From VRUE01 sp963812335 (GTDB lineage: Bacteria > Actinomycetota > Thermoleophilia > Solirubrobacterales > 70-9), in the NCBI GenBank assembly GCA_963812335.1, contig CAWEUU010000004.1, positions 248,001 through 312,000 of the forward strand: DNA of 64,000 nt, written 5' to 3'. Position 1 is the stretch's first letter. Each line of letters opens with the position of its first letter. The notes beneath the pieces are model-generated. The model searched no databases. It had not been told where the DNA came from and saw only the letters and a program-made list of their open reading frames with translations. Below are positions 39,767 to 48,805 of the stretch, piece after piece. The position numbers and the translations under genes were made by a program.

Positions 39767-41079
39767 TGGCCTGGAATGTCGTTATCGCCGGGGGTGGATT
39801 CGGTGGGGCGATGGCGGCTCGCGAGTTGGAGCGGGTCCTGCCCAAGCAGTCGGCGCGGCTGGTGCTCGTCAACGACGTCAACTTCATGCTCTACACGCCG
39901 TTTCTGCCCGAGGCGGCGGCGGGGACGCTGGAGCCTCGGCACGTGGTCACGCCGTTGCGCGAGATCCTCGATCGCACCTATCTGCGTCTGGGCACGGTCA
40001 GCGGCCACGACCCGGAGGCGCGCACGGTCGAGCTGCGTACCCGCGACGGCGAAACGGAGCAACTGCCCTACGACCAGCTGCTGCTCTCCCTCGGCTCGGT
40101 CTCGCGTGTGCTGCCAGTGCCGGGGCTGGCTGAGCATGCGGTCGGTTTCAAGACCCTCGCCGACGCGATCTGGCTGCGCAACCACGTGGTTGAGACGCTC
40201 GAGGCGGCCAACGCCAGCGAGGACCCGGCCCGCCGCGACGAATTGCTCACCTACGTCTTCGTCGGCGGCGGCTACGCCGGGCTAGAGGCGCTGGCCGAGC
40301 TGCAGGACTTCGCCGCCGATGCGATGGAGAGCTACCCGCGCGCCCGCCTGCACGGGATGCGCTGGGTCCTGGTCGAGGCGATGGACAGGGTGCTGCCGGA
40401 GATCGACGCCGGGCTCGCCGACTACGCCCTGCGTGAGCTGCGGGGGCGCGGCATCGACATCCGCCTCGGAACGACGCTCGAGGAGGTGACCGCGAGCAGC
40501 GCCCGCCTCTCGGGCGGCGAGACGCTGCCCTCGCGCACAGTCGTCTGGACCGCTGGCGTCGCGCCGCACCCGAGCCTGCGCCGGCTCTCGCTGCCGCTCG
40601 ACGGACGCGGTCGCGTGCCGGTCGACGAGCACCTGCGCGTGCGGGGGTCTGATGCCGTCTGGGCGATCGGCGACTGCGCGGCGGCGCCCGACCCCGACGG
40701 TGGACTCTGCCCGCCGACCGCCCAGCACGCCGTCCGGCAGGGGCCTGTGGCAGCCCGCAACATCGCCGCCGAGCTCGGCGTCGGCGCGCCACAGCGCTTC
40801 GACTACCGCAGCAACGCCTCCTTCGTCAACCTCGGCCGCTACAAGGCGGTCGGCCGTGTCGGCGGGCGTAAATTCCGCGGCTTTCCGGCCTGGTGGATGG
40901 CCCGGACCTACCACATGAGCCAGATCCCGGGCCTTGCTCGCAAGGCGCGCGCGGTGATCGACTGGACGGCCAGCCTGCCCTTCCGTCGCGACCTCGCCGA
41001 GGTCGGCACGATCGGCCACCCGCAGCGGCTCGGCGCAGACGCGACAATGGAGCCGTGGGATTCGAGTACCTCTTCATAG
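39766..41079 (+). CDS. ndh: Type II NADH dehydrogenase (NDH-2 family)
   Basis: NDH-2 is a non-proton-pumping flavoenzyme passing electrons from NADH to quinone at the membrane. The 437-residue protein has the FAD motif VVIAGGGFGGAMAARELERVL, the NADH-binding motif YVFVGGGYAGLEALAEL, the second FAD block AVWAIGDCAA and a C-terminal amphipathic region (FPAWWMARTYHMSQIPG) suited to membrane contact. Menaquinone genes elsewhere in the window would supply its acceptor. It is directly coupled to gatB. Other NAD(P)H-quinone or sulfide-quinone family members are less likely. Confidence 0.9.
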   Translation: MAWNVVIAGGGFGGAMAARELERVLPKQSARLVLVNDVNFMLYTPFLPEAAAGTLEPRHVVTPLREILDRTYLRLGTVSGHDPEARTVELRTRDGETEQLPYDQLLLSLGSVSRVLPVPGLAEHAVGFKTLADAIWLRNHVVETLEAANASEDPARRDELLTYVFVGGGYAGLEALAELQDFAADAMESYPRARLHGMRWVLVEAMDRVLPEIDAGLADYALRELRGRGIDIRLGTTLEEVTASSARLSGGETLPSRTVVWTAGVAPHPSLRRLSLPLDGRGRVPVDEHLRVRGSDAVWAIGDCAAAPDPDGGLCPPTAQHAVRQGPVAARNIAAELGVGAPQRFDYRSNASFVNLGRYKAVGRVGGRKFRGFPAWWMARTYHMSQIPGLARKARAVIDWTASLPFRRDLAEVGTIGHPQRLGADATMEPWDSSTSS

Positions 41080-41336
41080 CCTTCTTCTTTGGCCTCGCGA
41101 CCGCGATCATCGGCCGTGCCAAGGGCAGTTCGTTCTGGCTCTGGGGCTTAATCGGCACCCTGCTCCCCCCACTAGGCCTGATCGCCGTAGTCCTCTACCG
41201 CTCGGAGAAGGACGAACCCGAACGCCAGTGCCCCAATTGCCACAAACCACTAAAGCTCTACGTCCAGGTCTGCCCCCGCTGCGGCACGGACCTCTTCCTG
41301 CCCGATCCCGCGGCCGTCCGCCACCCTGGCGCGTAG
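41055..41336 (+). CDS. Small membrane protein with a C-terminal zinc ribbon
   Basis: The 93-residue protein starts with GTG inside the 3' end of ndh. It has two hydrophobic segments (FEYLFIAFFFGLATAIIG and FWLWGLIGTLLPPLGLIAVVLY) and a zinc-ribbon-like tail with CPNC...CPRCG. The function is unknown. Codon use is visibly less GC-biased than in its neighbours. The stop codon lies inside a perfect hairpin shared with the convergent glycosyltransferase. Confidence 0.7.
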   Translation: MGFEYLFIAFFFGLATAIIGRAKGSSFWLWGLIGTLLPPLGLIAVVLYRSEKDEPERQCPNCHKPLKLYVQVCPRCGTDLFLPDPAAVRHPGA

Positions 41337-41359
41337 GCGGAGGGTTCCCCTCCGCCTAC
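41333..41359. terminator. Bidirectional hairpin between convergent genes
   Basis: GTAGGCGGAGGG (41333-41344) pairs perfectly over 12 bases with CCCTCCGCCTAC (41348-41359) around TTC. It contains the TAG of the plus-strand gene and of the minus-strand gene. No T-tract follows on either side, but the position fits a shared terminator. Confidence 0.6.
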
Positions 41360-42423
41360 CTCAACCAGGTCCGCACGATTGCGTTGGCGAAGCCAATCCC
41401 GTAGCGGACAACCGCCGGCTTCTTCGAGTGCCCGTGCAGGCGCTTGGCGACGGTCACCGGGATCTCCCTGGCGGGGACGCCGCGCTTGATCGCCTCGATC
41501 ATGAACTCGGAGGTGTGGAACTGCTCTTGGCGCAGGACCAGCTGCGGCAGGACCGTCGTGCGCACCGCCCGGTAGCCGTTGGAGCAGTCGCTGACCTTGG
41601 TCCGGGTGATGAACGAGACGAGGCGGTTGAAGAAGACGATGCCGAGCTCGCGGGCGAAATGGTTGTCGTCGGCCTCGCCGAGCACACGCGAGCCATGGGC
41701 GACGTCGACCTCGCCGTCGAGCACCGGCTTGACCAGGCGCTCCATCTCCGAGGGCAGGTGCTGACCGTCGGCGTCGAGCGTGACGACCACCTGGGCGCCT
41801 GATTCGACCATCAGCCGATAGCCGGTGCGCAGCGCGGCACCGCCGCCCCGATTGATCACGTGACGGGCTACGACTGCGCCGTGCTCGGCGGCGACGTCGC
41901 CGGTGCCGTCGCGCGAGCCGTCGTCGACGACGAGCACCGCGGCCTGGACCCCGCAGACCTGGGCCGGCATCAGGTCGAGCACCTGGCCGACGTTCTCGGC
42001 CTCGTTGTAGGCGGGGACGAGGATCGCGATCTTGCCGCGAAAGCGCTGTGGAAGCTGCGCCTGGCGAAACTCCTCCCAGGCGATCCCCTCGAGCACGGCG
42101 GAGAGCTGGGCCGTGTTACGGGCGCTCTGCGAGAGCGCCCGCAGGACGAGCAGGAAGAGGACGAAGATCGAGAAGACGGCGAGCCCGAGGATGCGCCCGC
42201 CGTTGCCCTGCTCAAAGGAGAACGCGGAGAGCAGCGCGTCGGTGAGTTCGGTGCCGGAGACGATCGCCAAGCCGAGCCCGGCGGCGAGCAGGATCAGCAC
42301 ATCGACGTTGCGCAGCGTGCGGCGGCGCAGCACGGCGAAGGCGACGATCGCGATCGCGGCGAGCAGGCCCGCACTGCGCAGTGCGGTCAGCTCTGAGGGG
42401 AAGATGCCTGCGTAGAGGTCCAT
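41356..42423 (-). CDS. Membrane-anchored family 2 glycosyltransferase (polyprenyl-phosphate sugar synthase-like) fused to a DUF2304-like region
   Basis: The 355-residue protein starts with about three membrane helices (LRSAGLLAAIAIVAFAVL, NVDVLILLAAGLGLAIVSG, ILGLAVFSIFVLFLLVL) like the small DUF2304 proteins often encoded beside such enzymes. A GT2 catalytic domain follows: ILVPAYNEAENVGQVL, VVDDGSRDGTG, INRGGGAALRTGY, TLDADGQHLPSEM. Dolichol-phosphate mannose synthase-like enzymes load a sugar on a lipid carrier, which would feed the two upstream ArnT/PMT-like transferases. The ATG is preceded by a type B hairpin element. Confidence 0.88.
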   Translation of the reverse strand: MDLYAGIFPSELTALRSAGLLAAIAIVAFAVLRRRTLRNVDVLILLAAGLGLAIVSGTELTDALLSAFSFEQGNGGRILGLAVFSIFVLFLLVLRALSQSARNTAQLSAVLEGIAWEEFRQAQLPQRFRGKIAILVPAYNEAENVGQVLDLMPAQVCGVQAAVLVVDDGSRDGTGDVAAEHGAVVARHVINRGGGAALRTGYRLMVESGAQVVVTLDADGQHLPSEMERLVKPVLDGEVDVAHGSRVLGEADDNHFARELGIVFFNRLVSFITRTKVSDCSNGYRAVRTTVLPQLVLRQEQFHTSEFMIEAIKRGVPAREIPVTVAKRLHGHSKKPAVVRYGIGFANAIVRTWLR

Positions 42424-42431
42424 GGTCGATG

Positions 42432-42492
42432 TTTCGCGCTTCGCTCCCGGCGCAAAGAATCAGATATGCACGCTTGGTCGCTCCGCGCTCAT
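42432..42492 (-). repeat. Dispersed hairpin element, type B copy 3 (minus strand)
   Basis: On the minus strand this copy has the same first 30 bases as those at 10674 and 46388. CTTTGC and GCGAAG flank the conserved GCCGGGA loop (G-T pairing replaces one G-C). Its beginning encodes the last ten residues (MSAERPSVHI) of the upstream glycosyltransferase, and the core TATCTGA supplies that gene's stop codon. It ends nine bases before the ATG of the next gene. Confidence 0.7.
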
Positions 42493-43824
42493 GCGCCTTG
42501 AGGATATGGCCGCGCCCAGTCGAGCCAATGCGACGCCGACGAGAGGAAAGATGAGCGTCATCAGGATCTCGTTGCGCCGTGGTGCCGCCAACGAGGCGGC
42601 ACCGACCGCGGTGACCAGCATGATCGGGGTCGCCATCGCCACCAACTGCCACCAGCGATCGCGCAGCGCGAGCACCCCGAGGCCGGCAAGTCCGAGCAGC
42701 ACCAGCAGCAATTGCACGACCCGGCCGGCGCTCGATTCCATAGCTTCGCCGATCCCGGCGCTCCACATCCGCCAGACCTTGCGCACCGTCATCGCCGCGT
42801 AGCCGAGCGGGTCTTCGCCGGCGTACTTGGAGAAGTTCTCCTTGCCGATTTTGCCCAGCGACTCGTCGCGCGGCAGGTCTGGGTTGCGTTCGGCGACTCG
42901 GTCGAAGAGGGGGGTGGGGTCGACGCGGTCGAGAGCCTCGGATCCGGGCTCGAGGTCGCGGCCGAGCTGGCGCCGTACGAGCAGCGCCTTGACCCGCTGG
43001 TACTCGCCGTCAGCGGGCAGCAGGGTGCCCACGTAGAGCGCCTTGCCGCCGCCGGTCGAGATCGGCACCGTGCGGTCGAGGGCCACCTGGTTGTGGATCG
43101 TCCAGGGGATTATTGGCAGCAGCAGTCCTATCGCCAGTACGGCCGCCGCGCCGATGCCTGGATTCCAGCCCCGCCCTTGCCCTGCCCGAATTCCCGCCAA
43201 GACGACAAACGCGATTCCCACTGGCAGGTAGTCGGGTCGGATCAACGCGGTTAGGCCGAACAAGAAGCCAGGGACAAGCCATTTCAGCGTGCGGGTCCTG
43301 TCGCGAGGAGCGCCAAGCTCTGCCGCCCACATGAAGGCGAGCGCCGCAGCGGGGAGGGTGAAGAGGGCGGGGGGCTCGGAGAAGAGGGCGCCCGTTGAGT
43401 GGATGAAGGGGGGATAGATCGCCACGCCCAGTGCGGCGATCAGGCCTGCGGCACGGCAGTTGAGCCTGCGGCCGAGCAGGTAGCAGATGACCATTGCGGC
43501 GAGGCCGAAGAGGAGCTCCACGATGCGCGCGGTGCCTTCGCGCGGGCCGCCGGTGGCGTAGAAGGAGGCGGCGTAGAGGAGCGGGGCGCCGGGGGACCAG
43601 TCGCTGGCGTCTTCGAAATCGGGGCCGCCGTAGGTCTGTTCCTCGTAGAGCGCCTTGGAAAGCGCGTAGTAGGCGCGGGCGTCGTCGCCCGGGGTCGCCA
43701 GCGGCTCGACTACGCGATAGGCGCGCAGGCCGAAGCCCAGGGCGAGGATCAGCACGAGCAGGATCAGCGTCTTGCGCCCGTGGCGCGCAGGCAGGGAGCG
43801 CGCCCAGCGCTTCAGCGGTTCCAT
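42460..43824 (-). CDS. Multi-pass membrane glycosyltransferase (ArnT/PMT-like, GT39/GT83 type)
   Basis: The 454-residue protein has a first membrane helix (TLILLVLILALGFGLRAYRV), then an outside loop with the acidic pair typical of polyprenyl-linked sugar transferases (TPGDDARAYYALSKAL), about eight further helices, and a soluble-like loop before the last ones. Such enzymes transfer a sugar from a polyprenyl-phosphate carrier outside the membrane. Acceptor and sugar are unknown. Its C-terminal ten residues come from a repeat element. The adjacent minus gene (12 bases upstream) encodes a related enzyme. Confidence 0.85.
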   Translation of the reverse strand: MEPLKRWARSLPARHGRKTLILLVLILALGFGLRAYRVVEPLATPGDDARAYYALSKALYEEQTYGGPDFEDASDWSPGAPLLYAASFYATGGPREGTARIVELLFGLAAMVICYLLGRRLNCRAAGLIAALGVAIYPPFIHSTGALFSEPPALFTLPAAALAFMWAAELGAPRDRTRTLKWLVPGFLFGLTALIRPDYLPVGIAFVVLAGIRAGQGRGWNPGIGAAAVLAIGLLLPIIPWTIHNQVALDRTVPISTGGGKALYVGTLLPADGEYQRVKALLVRRQLGRDLEPGSEALDRVDPTPLFDRVAERNPDLPRDESLGKIGKENFSKYAGEDPLGYAAMTVRKVWRMWSAGIGEAMESSAGRVVQLLLVLLGLAGLGVLALRDRWWQLVAMATPIMLVTAVGAASLAAPRRNEILMTLIFPLVGVALARLGAAISSRRMSAERPSVHI

Positions 43825-43836
43825 CGTCGCGCCAGG

Positions 43837-45141
43837 CTATCTGGCGCGGTCGGCGATCAAGCGCAGCCCTGCGTATGAGCTGGTTGCGCCAACCCCGGCC
43901 AGCGCCGCGACCAAGGGGATGGTGACCAGGACGCGGCGCGGCGAGGCGACCAGCAGCGCCCCGCTGGCCGTCACAGCAAGCAGGATCGTGCCCAGCAGCA
44001 GTGCCTCCCAGCGACGCTGCGAGGCGAGCACCCCAAGCCCGACCAGTCCGAAGGCGACCAGGAGCCAGTGAAGCGCTTTCCAGGCCGGCTCACGCATCAC
44101 ATCGCGCGGGCCGAAGGCCCAGATGCGCCATAGCTTCGCCGCGACGAACCCGGCGTAGTCGATCGGCTGCCCGCTCACGTCGTCCCAAATTCGTTCGCGC
44201 CCCATGCGGGCCAGTGCCGCGTCCGATTTGAGTCTTGGGTACCGCTGGGCCGCCAGCGCCGCAAGGATCTGCTCGAGCCGCGCATCGGCCGGAAGCCGCC
44301 GCGCGAGGCCTGGATGCCGCTCCAGCACCTCCTCGCCAACCCGTTCCGGATTGCCCCCGGACGGCAAATACGACCCCGCGAACAGAACCTGACCGCCCCC
44401 CGTCGAAACGGGCACAAACCGATCCAACGCCACCGCATTGCGCACAGTCCAGGGCGCAACGACCACCACAACCCCCACGAGCAAGACCAGCGCCTGACGC
44501 AGACACGCCCGCCACCCATCCCGCCCACGGCGCATGAGCACCACACCAGCTACCAACAAGGCGACCGCCAGAAACTCGGGTCGGACTAGAGCCAGCGCTC
44601 CGAACAGAAGCCCTGGAACCAGCCATCCTCGCGCGCCAGAAGCGTTCCGTCCCGCAGCCCAGAGCACCGCCAACACGGCCCCCGAGAGCAGCGTCGCCGC
44701 CAGTGGCTCGCCCATCAACATCCCCTGGTACTCCAACAACGCCGGGTACAGGGCGACGACTCCGGCGCCGACCAGTCCAGCCAATGGCCCCGATAGCCGC
44801 CGCCCAATCAGGTAGGCGAGCAGGATCGCGAGGCTGCCGATGAGCGCCAGCACGACCCGGGCGAAGCGTTCGTGCACGCCGCCGCTGAACTTGTAGAGGC
44901 CGGCTGCCAGCAAGGGCAGGCCGGGGGAGTAGTTGCTCGCCGGCTGCGTCGCCGACGAGCCGAGCGTAAACCCCTCACCGCGCTCAAGGTTGGCGGCGAT
45001 CGCCGCGTAGCCCTGGGCGTCGTAGACGGGGGCGCGGCCCTCCCAGGCCTCGCCGAGGCGCAGGCCCGTGGCCAGCAGCAGGATCGCGACCAGCAGGGCC
45101 AGCCCCGCCCGACCGCCGTTTCGCGCTGCAAGGCCGCTCAT
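43837..45141 (-). CDS. Multi-pass membrane glycosyltransferase (ArnT/PMT-like), paralogue of the next gene
   Basis: The 434-residue protein shares its layout and local motifs with the downstream gene: VYDAQGYAAIAANLERGEG after the first helix, PAS(N)YSPGLPLLAAGLY, and the PWTVRNAVALDRFVPVSTGGGQVLFAGSYLPS region, which parallels PWTIHNQVALDRTVPISTGGGKALYVGTLLP. The two look like tandem paralogues. A TAGCAT -10 lies seven bases before the ATG at 45141, so it starts the three-gene minus operon as a leaderless mRNA. Part of the gene (about 44200-44700) uses noticeably less GC-rich codons. Confidence 0.85.
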   Translation of the reverse strand: MSGLAARNGGRAGLALLVAILLLATGLRLGEAWEGRAPVYDAQGYAAIAANLERGEGFTLGSSATQPASNYSPGLPLLAAGLYKFSGGVHERFARVVLALIGSLAILLAYLIGRRLSGPLAGLVGAGVVALYPALLEYQGMLMGEPLAATLLSGAVLAVLWAAGRNASGARGWLVPGLLFGALALVRPEFLAVALLVAGVVLMRRGRDGWRACLRQALVLLVGVVVVVAPWTVRNAVALDRFVPVSTGGGQVLFAGSYLPSGGNPERVGEEVLERHPGLARRLPADARLEQILAALAAQRYPRLKSDAALARMGRERIWDDVSGQPIDYAGFVAAKLWRIWAFGPRDVMREPAWKALHWLLVAFGLVGLGVLASQRRWEALLLGTILLAVTASGALLVASPRRVLVTIPLVAALAGVGATSSYAGLRLIADRAR

Positions 45142-45148
45142 CCGGGGG

Positions 45149-45154
45149 ATGCTA
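45149..45154 (-). promoter_or_regulatory. -10 box of the glycosyltransferase operon (leaderless)
   Basis: TAGCAT on the minus strand is seven bases from the ATG at 45141. The divergent sulfoquinovose synthase gene starts 46 bases away, with TACCCT at 45171 as its candidate -10. Confidence 0.45.
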
Positions 45155-45186
45155 TGTCGCCTCCGTCGGATACCCTGCCGCGACCT

Positions 45187-46362
45187 ATGCGCCTTCTGAT
45201 CCTCGGAGGCGACGGTTACCTCGGCTGGCCGACCGCGCTCAAGTTCTCGGCCCAGGGCCACGAGGTATCCGTCGTCGACAACTTCTCCCGCCGCCGCTGG
45301 CACACAGAACACGGCAGCGGCTCGCTGACGCCGATCGCCGAGCTCGAGCAGCGGATCGCTGCCTGGCGCGAGCTCTCCGGCGAGACGATCCGCAGCTACG
45401 TCGGCGCGGTCGAGGACGGCGAGTTCCTCGACGAGGTCGTCGCCGAGACCCGCCCCGAGGCGGTCATCCACTACGGCGAGCAGCCCTCGGCGCCCTACTC
45501 GATGCTCTCGCGCGAGCGTGCCGTCGAGACCCAGCACACCAACGTGATCGGCAACCTCAACCTGCTCTTCTCGATCCGCGACCACGTCCCCGATTGCCAC
45601 CTGATCAAGCTCGGCACGATGGGCGAGTACGGCCAGCCCAACATCGATATCGAGGAGGGCTACATCGAGATCGAGCACAAGGGCCGCAAGGACACCCTGC
45701 CCTTCCCGAAGCTGCCCGGCTCGCTCTACCACTGCTCCAAGGTCCACGACTCGACCAACATCCACTTCGCCTGCCGCACCTGGGGTCTGCGCGCCACCGA
45801 TTTGAACCAGGGCGTCGTCTACGGCATCGAGACCGCCGAGACCGCCCGCGACGAGCGCCTGATCACCCGCTTCGACTACGACGAGCTGTTCGGCACGGTG
45901 CTCAACCGCTTCTGCCTGCAGGCCGTGATCGGCCACCCGCTGACCGTCTACGGCTCGGGCGGGCAGACCCGCGGCTTCCTCAACATCCGCGACACCCTCG
46001 CCTGCGTTGAGCTCGCCGCCGCCACTCCCGCCGATGCGGGCGAGTTCCGCGTCTTCAACCAGTTCACCGAGCAGTTCTCGGTGCTCGAGCTCGCCGAGCT
46101 GGTCAAACAAGCGGGCGAGCACCTCGGCTACGAGGTCCAGATCGACCACGTCGACAACCCCCGCGTGGAGAAGGAAGAGCACTACTACAACGCGATCCAC
46201 ACCAAGCTGCTCGACCTCGGCCTGCAGCCGACCCTGCTGGGCGAGGAGCTGGTCGAGTCGATGATCCACTCGATCGAGCGCTACAAGGGCAACGCGATCG
46301 AGGGCTCGATCGACCCGCGGACGCGCTGGAACCCCGCCAAATCCCCTGCTGGCCAGGCATAG
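45187..46362 (+). CDS. sqdB: UDP-sulfoquinovose synthase (SQD1/SqdB family)
   Basis: The enzyme makes UDP-sulfoquinovose from UDP-glucose and sulfite, the head-group donor of sulfolipid. The 391-residue protein matches plant SQD1 almost end to end: GGDGYLGWPTALKFS at 7-21, LTPIAELEQRI, LGTMGEYGQPNIDIEEGYIEI with T144, YHCSKVHDS with Y181 and K185, RATDLNQGVVYGI, NRFCLQAVIGHPLTVYG and GEFRVFNQFTEQFSV. One visible change is Pro100 in GEQPSAPYSM where the plant enzyme has Arg. I chose ATG 45187; upstream codons are antisense to a glycosyltransferase. No sqdX-like transferase is recognised nearby; the divergent membrane glycosyltransferases may use the product. Confidence 0.9.
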   Translation: MRLLILGGDGYLGWPTALKFSAQGHEVSVVDNFSRRRWHTEHGSGSLTPIAELEQRIAAWRELSGETIRSYVGAVEDGEFLDEVVAETRPEAVIHYGEQPSAPYSMLSRERAVETQHTNVIGNLNLLFSIRDHVPDCHLIKLGTMGEYGQPNIDIEEGYIEIEHKGRKDTLPFPKLPGSLYHCSKVHDSTNIHFACRTWGLRATDLNQGVVYGIETAETARDERLITRFDYDELFGTVLNRFCLQAVIGHPLTVYGSGGQTRGFLNIRDTLACVELAAATPADAGEFRVFNQFTEQFSVLELAELVKQAGEHLGYEVQIDHVDNPRVEKEEHYYNAIHTKLLDLGLQPTLLGEELVESMIHSIERYKGNAIEGSIDPRTRWNPAKSPAGQA

Positions 46363-46387
46363 GCCCGCTGGTACCATCGCCAGTCCG

Positions 46388-46455
46388 ATGAGCGCGGAGC
46401 GACCAAGCGTGCATATCTGGCTCTTCGCGCCGGGAGCGAAGCGCGAGAATTTGTC

Positions 46456-46459
<4 letters not shown>
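46388..46459 (+). repeat. Dispersed hairpin element, type B copy 2, with a 23-codon ORF coupled to ilvB
   Basis: It is identical to copy 1 in the first 30 bases. CTTCGC (46423-46428) pairs with GCGAAG (46436-46441) around GCCGGGA, a compensated change from CTCCGC/GCGGAG in copy 1. An ATG-started ORF (MSAERPSVHIWLF...) runs to a TGA that overlaps the ilvB ATG (ATGA). The peptide is not rich in Ile, Leu or Val, so it is not a classical attenuator peptide. Confidence 0.7.
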
Positions 46460-48152
<1,693 letters not shown>

Positions 48153-48153
<1 letters not shown>

Positions 48154-48698
48154 TGGAGGCCGGGACCCCACAGGCGGTGCGACTCGAGGACCTGCACGTG
48201 CCCGGGCAGCTGAGCGGGCGCAAGCACATCCTCTCGATCCTGGTGGAGAACAAACCGGGCGTGCTGGCGCGGATCGCGGGCCTGTTCTCGCGCCGCGGCT
48301 TCAACATCGACACGCTCGCGGTCGGCCCGACCGACGACCCCAGCGTCTCCCGCGTCACCCTCACCCTCGACGGCGCCATCCACCCGATCGACCAGGTGAC
48401 CAAGCAGCTGCACAAGCTCGTCAACGTGCTGAAAATCCGTGACATGGAGCCGGATGAGACCGTCGCCCGCGAGATGGCGATGTTCAAGGTCTCCGCCGCG
48501 GTCGAGAGCCGTGCCGAGATCATCCAGTTCGCCGAGATTTTCCGCGCCAAGATCGTCGACGTCTCGCGCCGCGCGATGACAATCGAGGTGACCGGTTCGG
48601 CCGACAAGATCGAGGCCTTCGAGCGGATGATCCGTCCGCACGGGTTGATCGAGATGGTTCGGACGGGCGAGATCGCGATCGCCCGGGGCGGAGACTGA
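48153..48698 (+). CDS. ilvN: Acetolactate synthase small (regulatory) subunit
   Basis: IlvN binds valine through its ACT domain and regulates IlvB. The 181-residue protein shows HILSILVENKPGVLARIAGLFSRRGFNIDTLAVG, the SRVTLTLDG block, QLHKLVNVLKIRDM and the C-terminal ALS_ss_C region (FRAKIVDVSRRAMTIEVTGSADKIEAFERMI). An N-terminal extension of about 24 residues precedes the ACT domain. It is coupled to ilvB, and a large palindromic element starts at its stop codon. Confidence 0.96.
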
Positions 48699-48805
48699 AA
48701 ATGACGGCCCTGGATGTCGCCTTGCGGCGTCCTCAGTCGCCCGAATAGCGCCGCTATTCGGGCTCCCTGCGTCCTTGCCAGCCGACCTCTGGAACCCGTC
48801 ATTTT
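48698..48805. repeat. 108-nt nested inverted-repeat element between ilvN and menF
   Basis: Terminal arms AAAATGACGG (48698-48707) and CCGTCATTTT (48796-48805) are perfect inverted repeats. Inside are a perfect 11-bp hairpin GCCCGAATAGC-GCC-GCTATTCGGGC (48739-48763) and a small CGCC/GGCG hairpin. The RNA or DNA could fold into a multi-branched structure. It begins at the ilvN stop and reaches into the presumed menF start. It may be a terminator, a REP/MITE-like repeat, or both. Confidence 0.6.
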
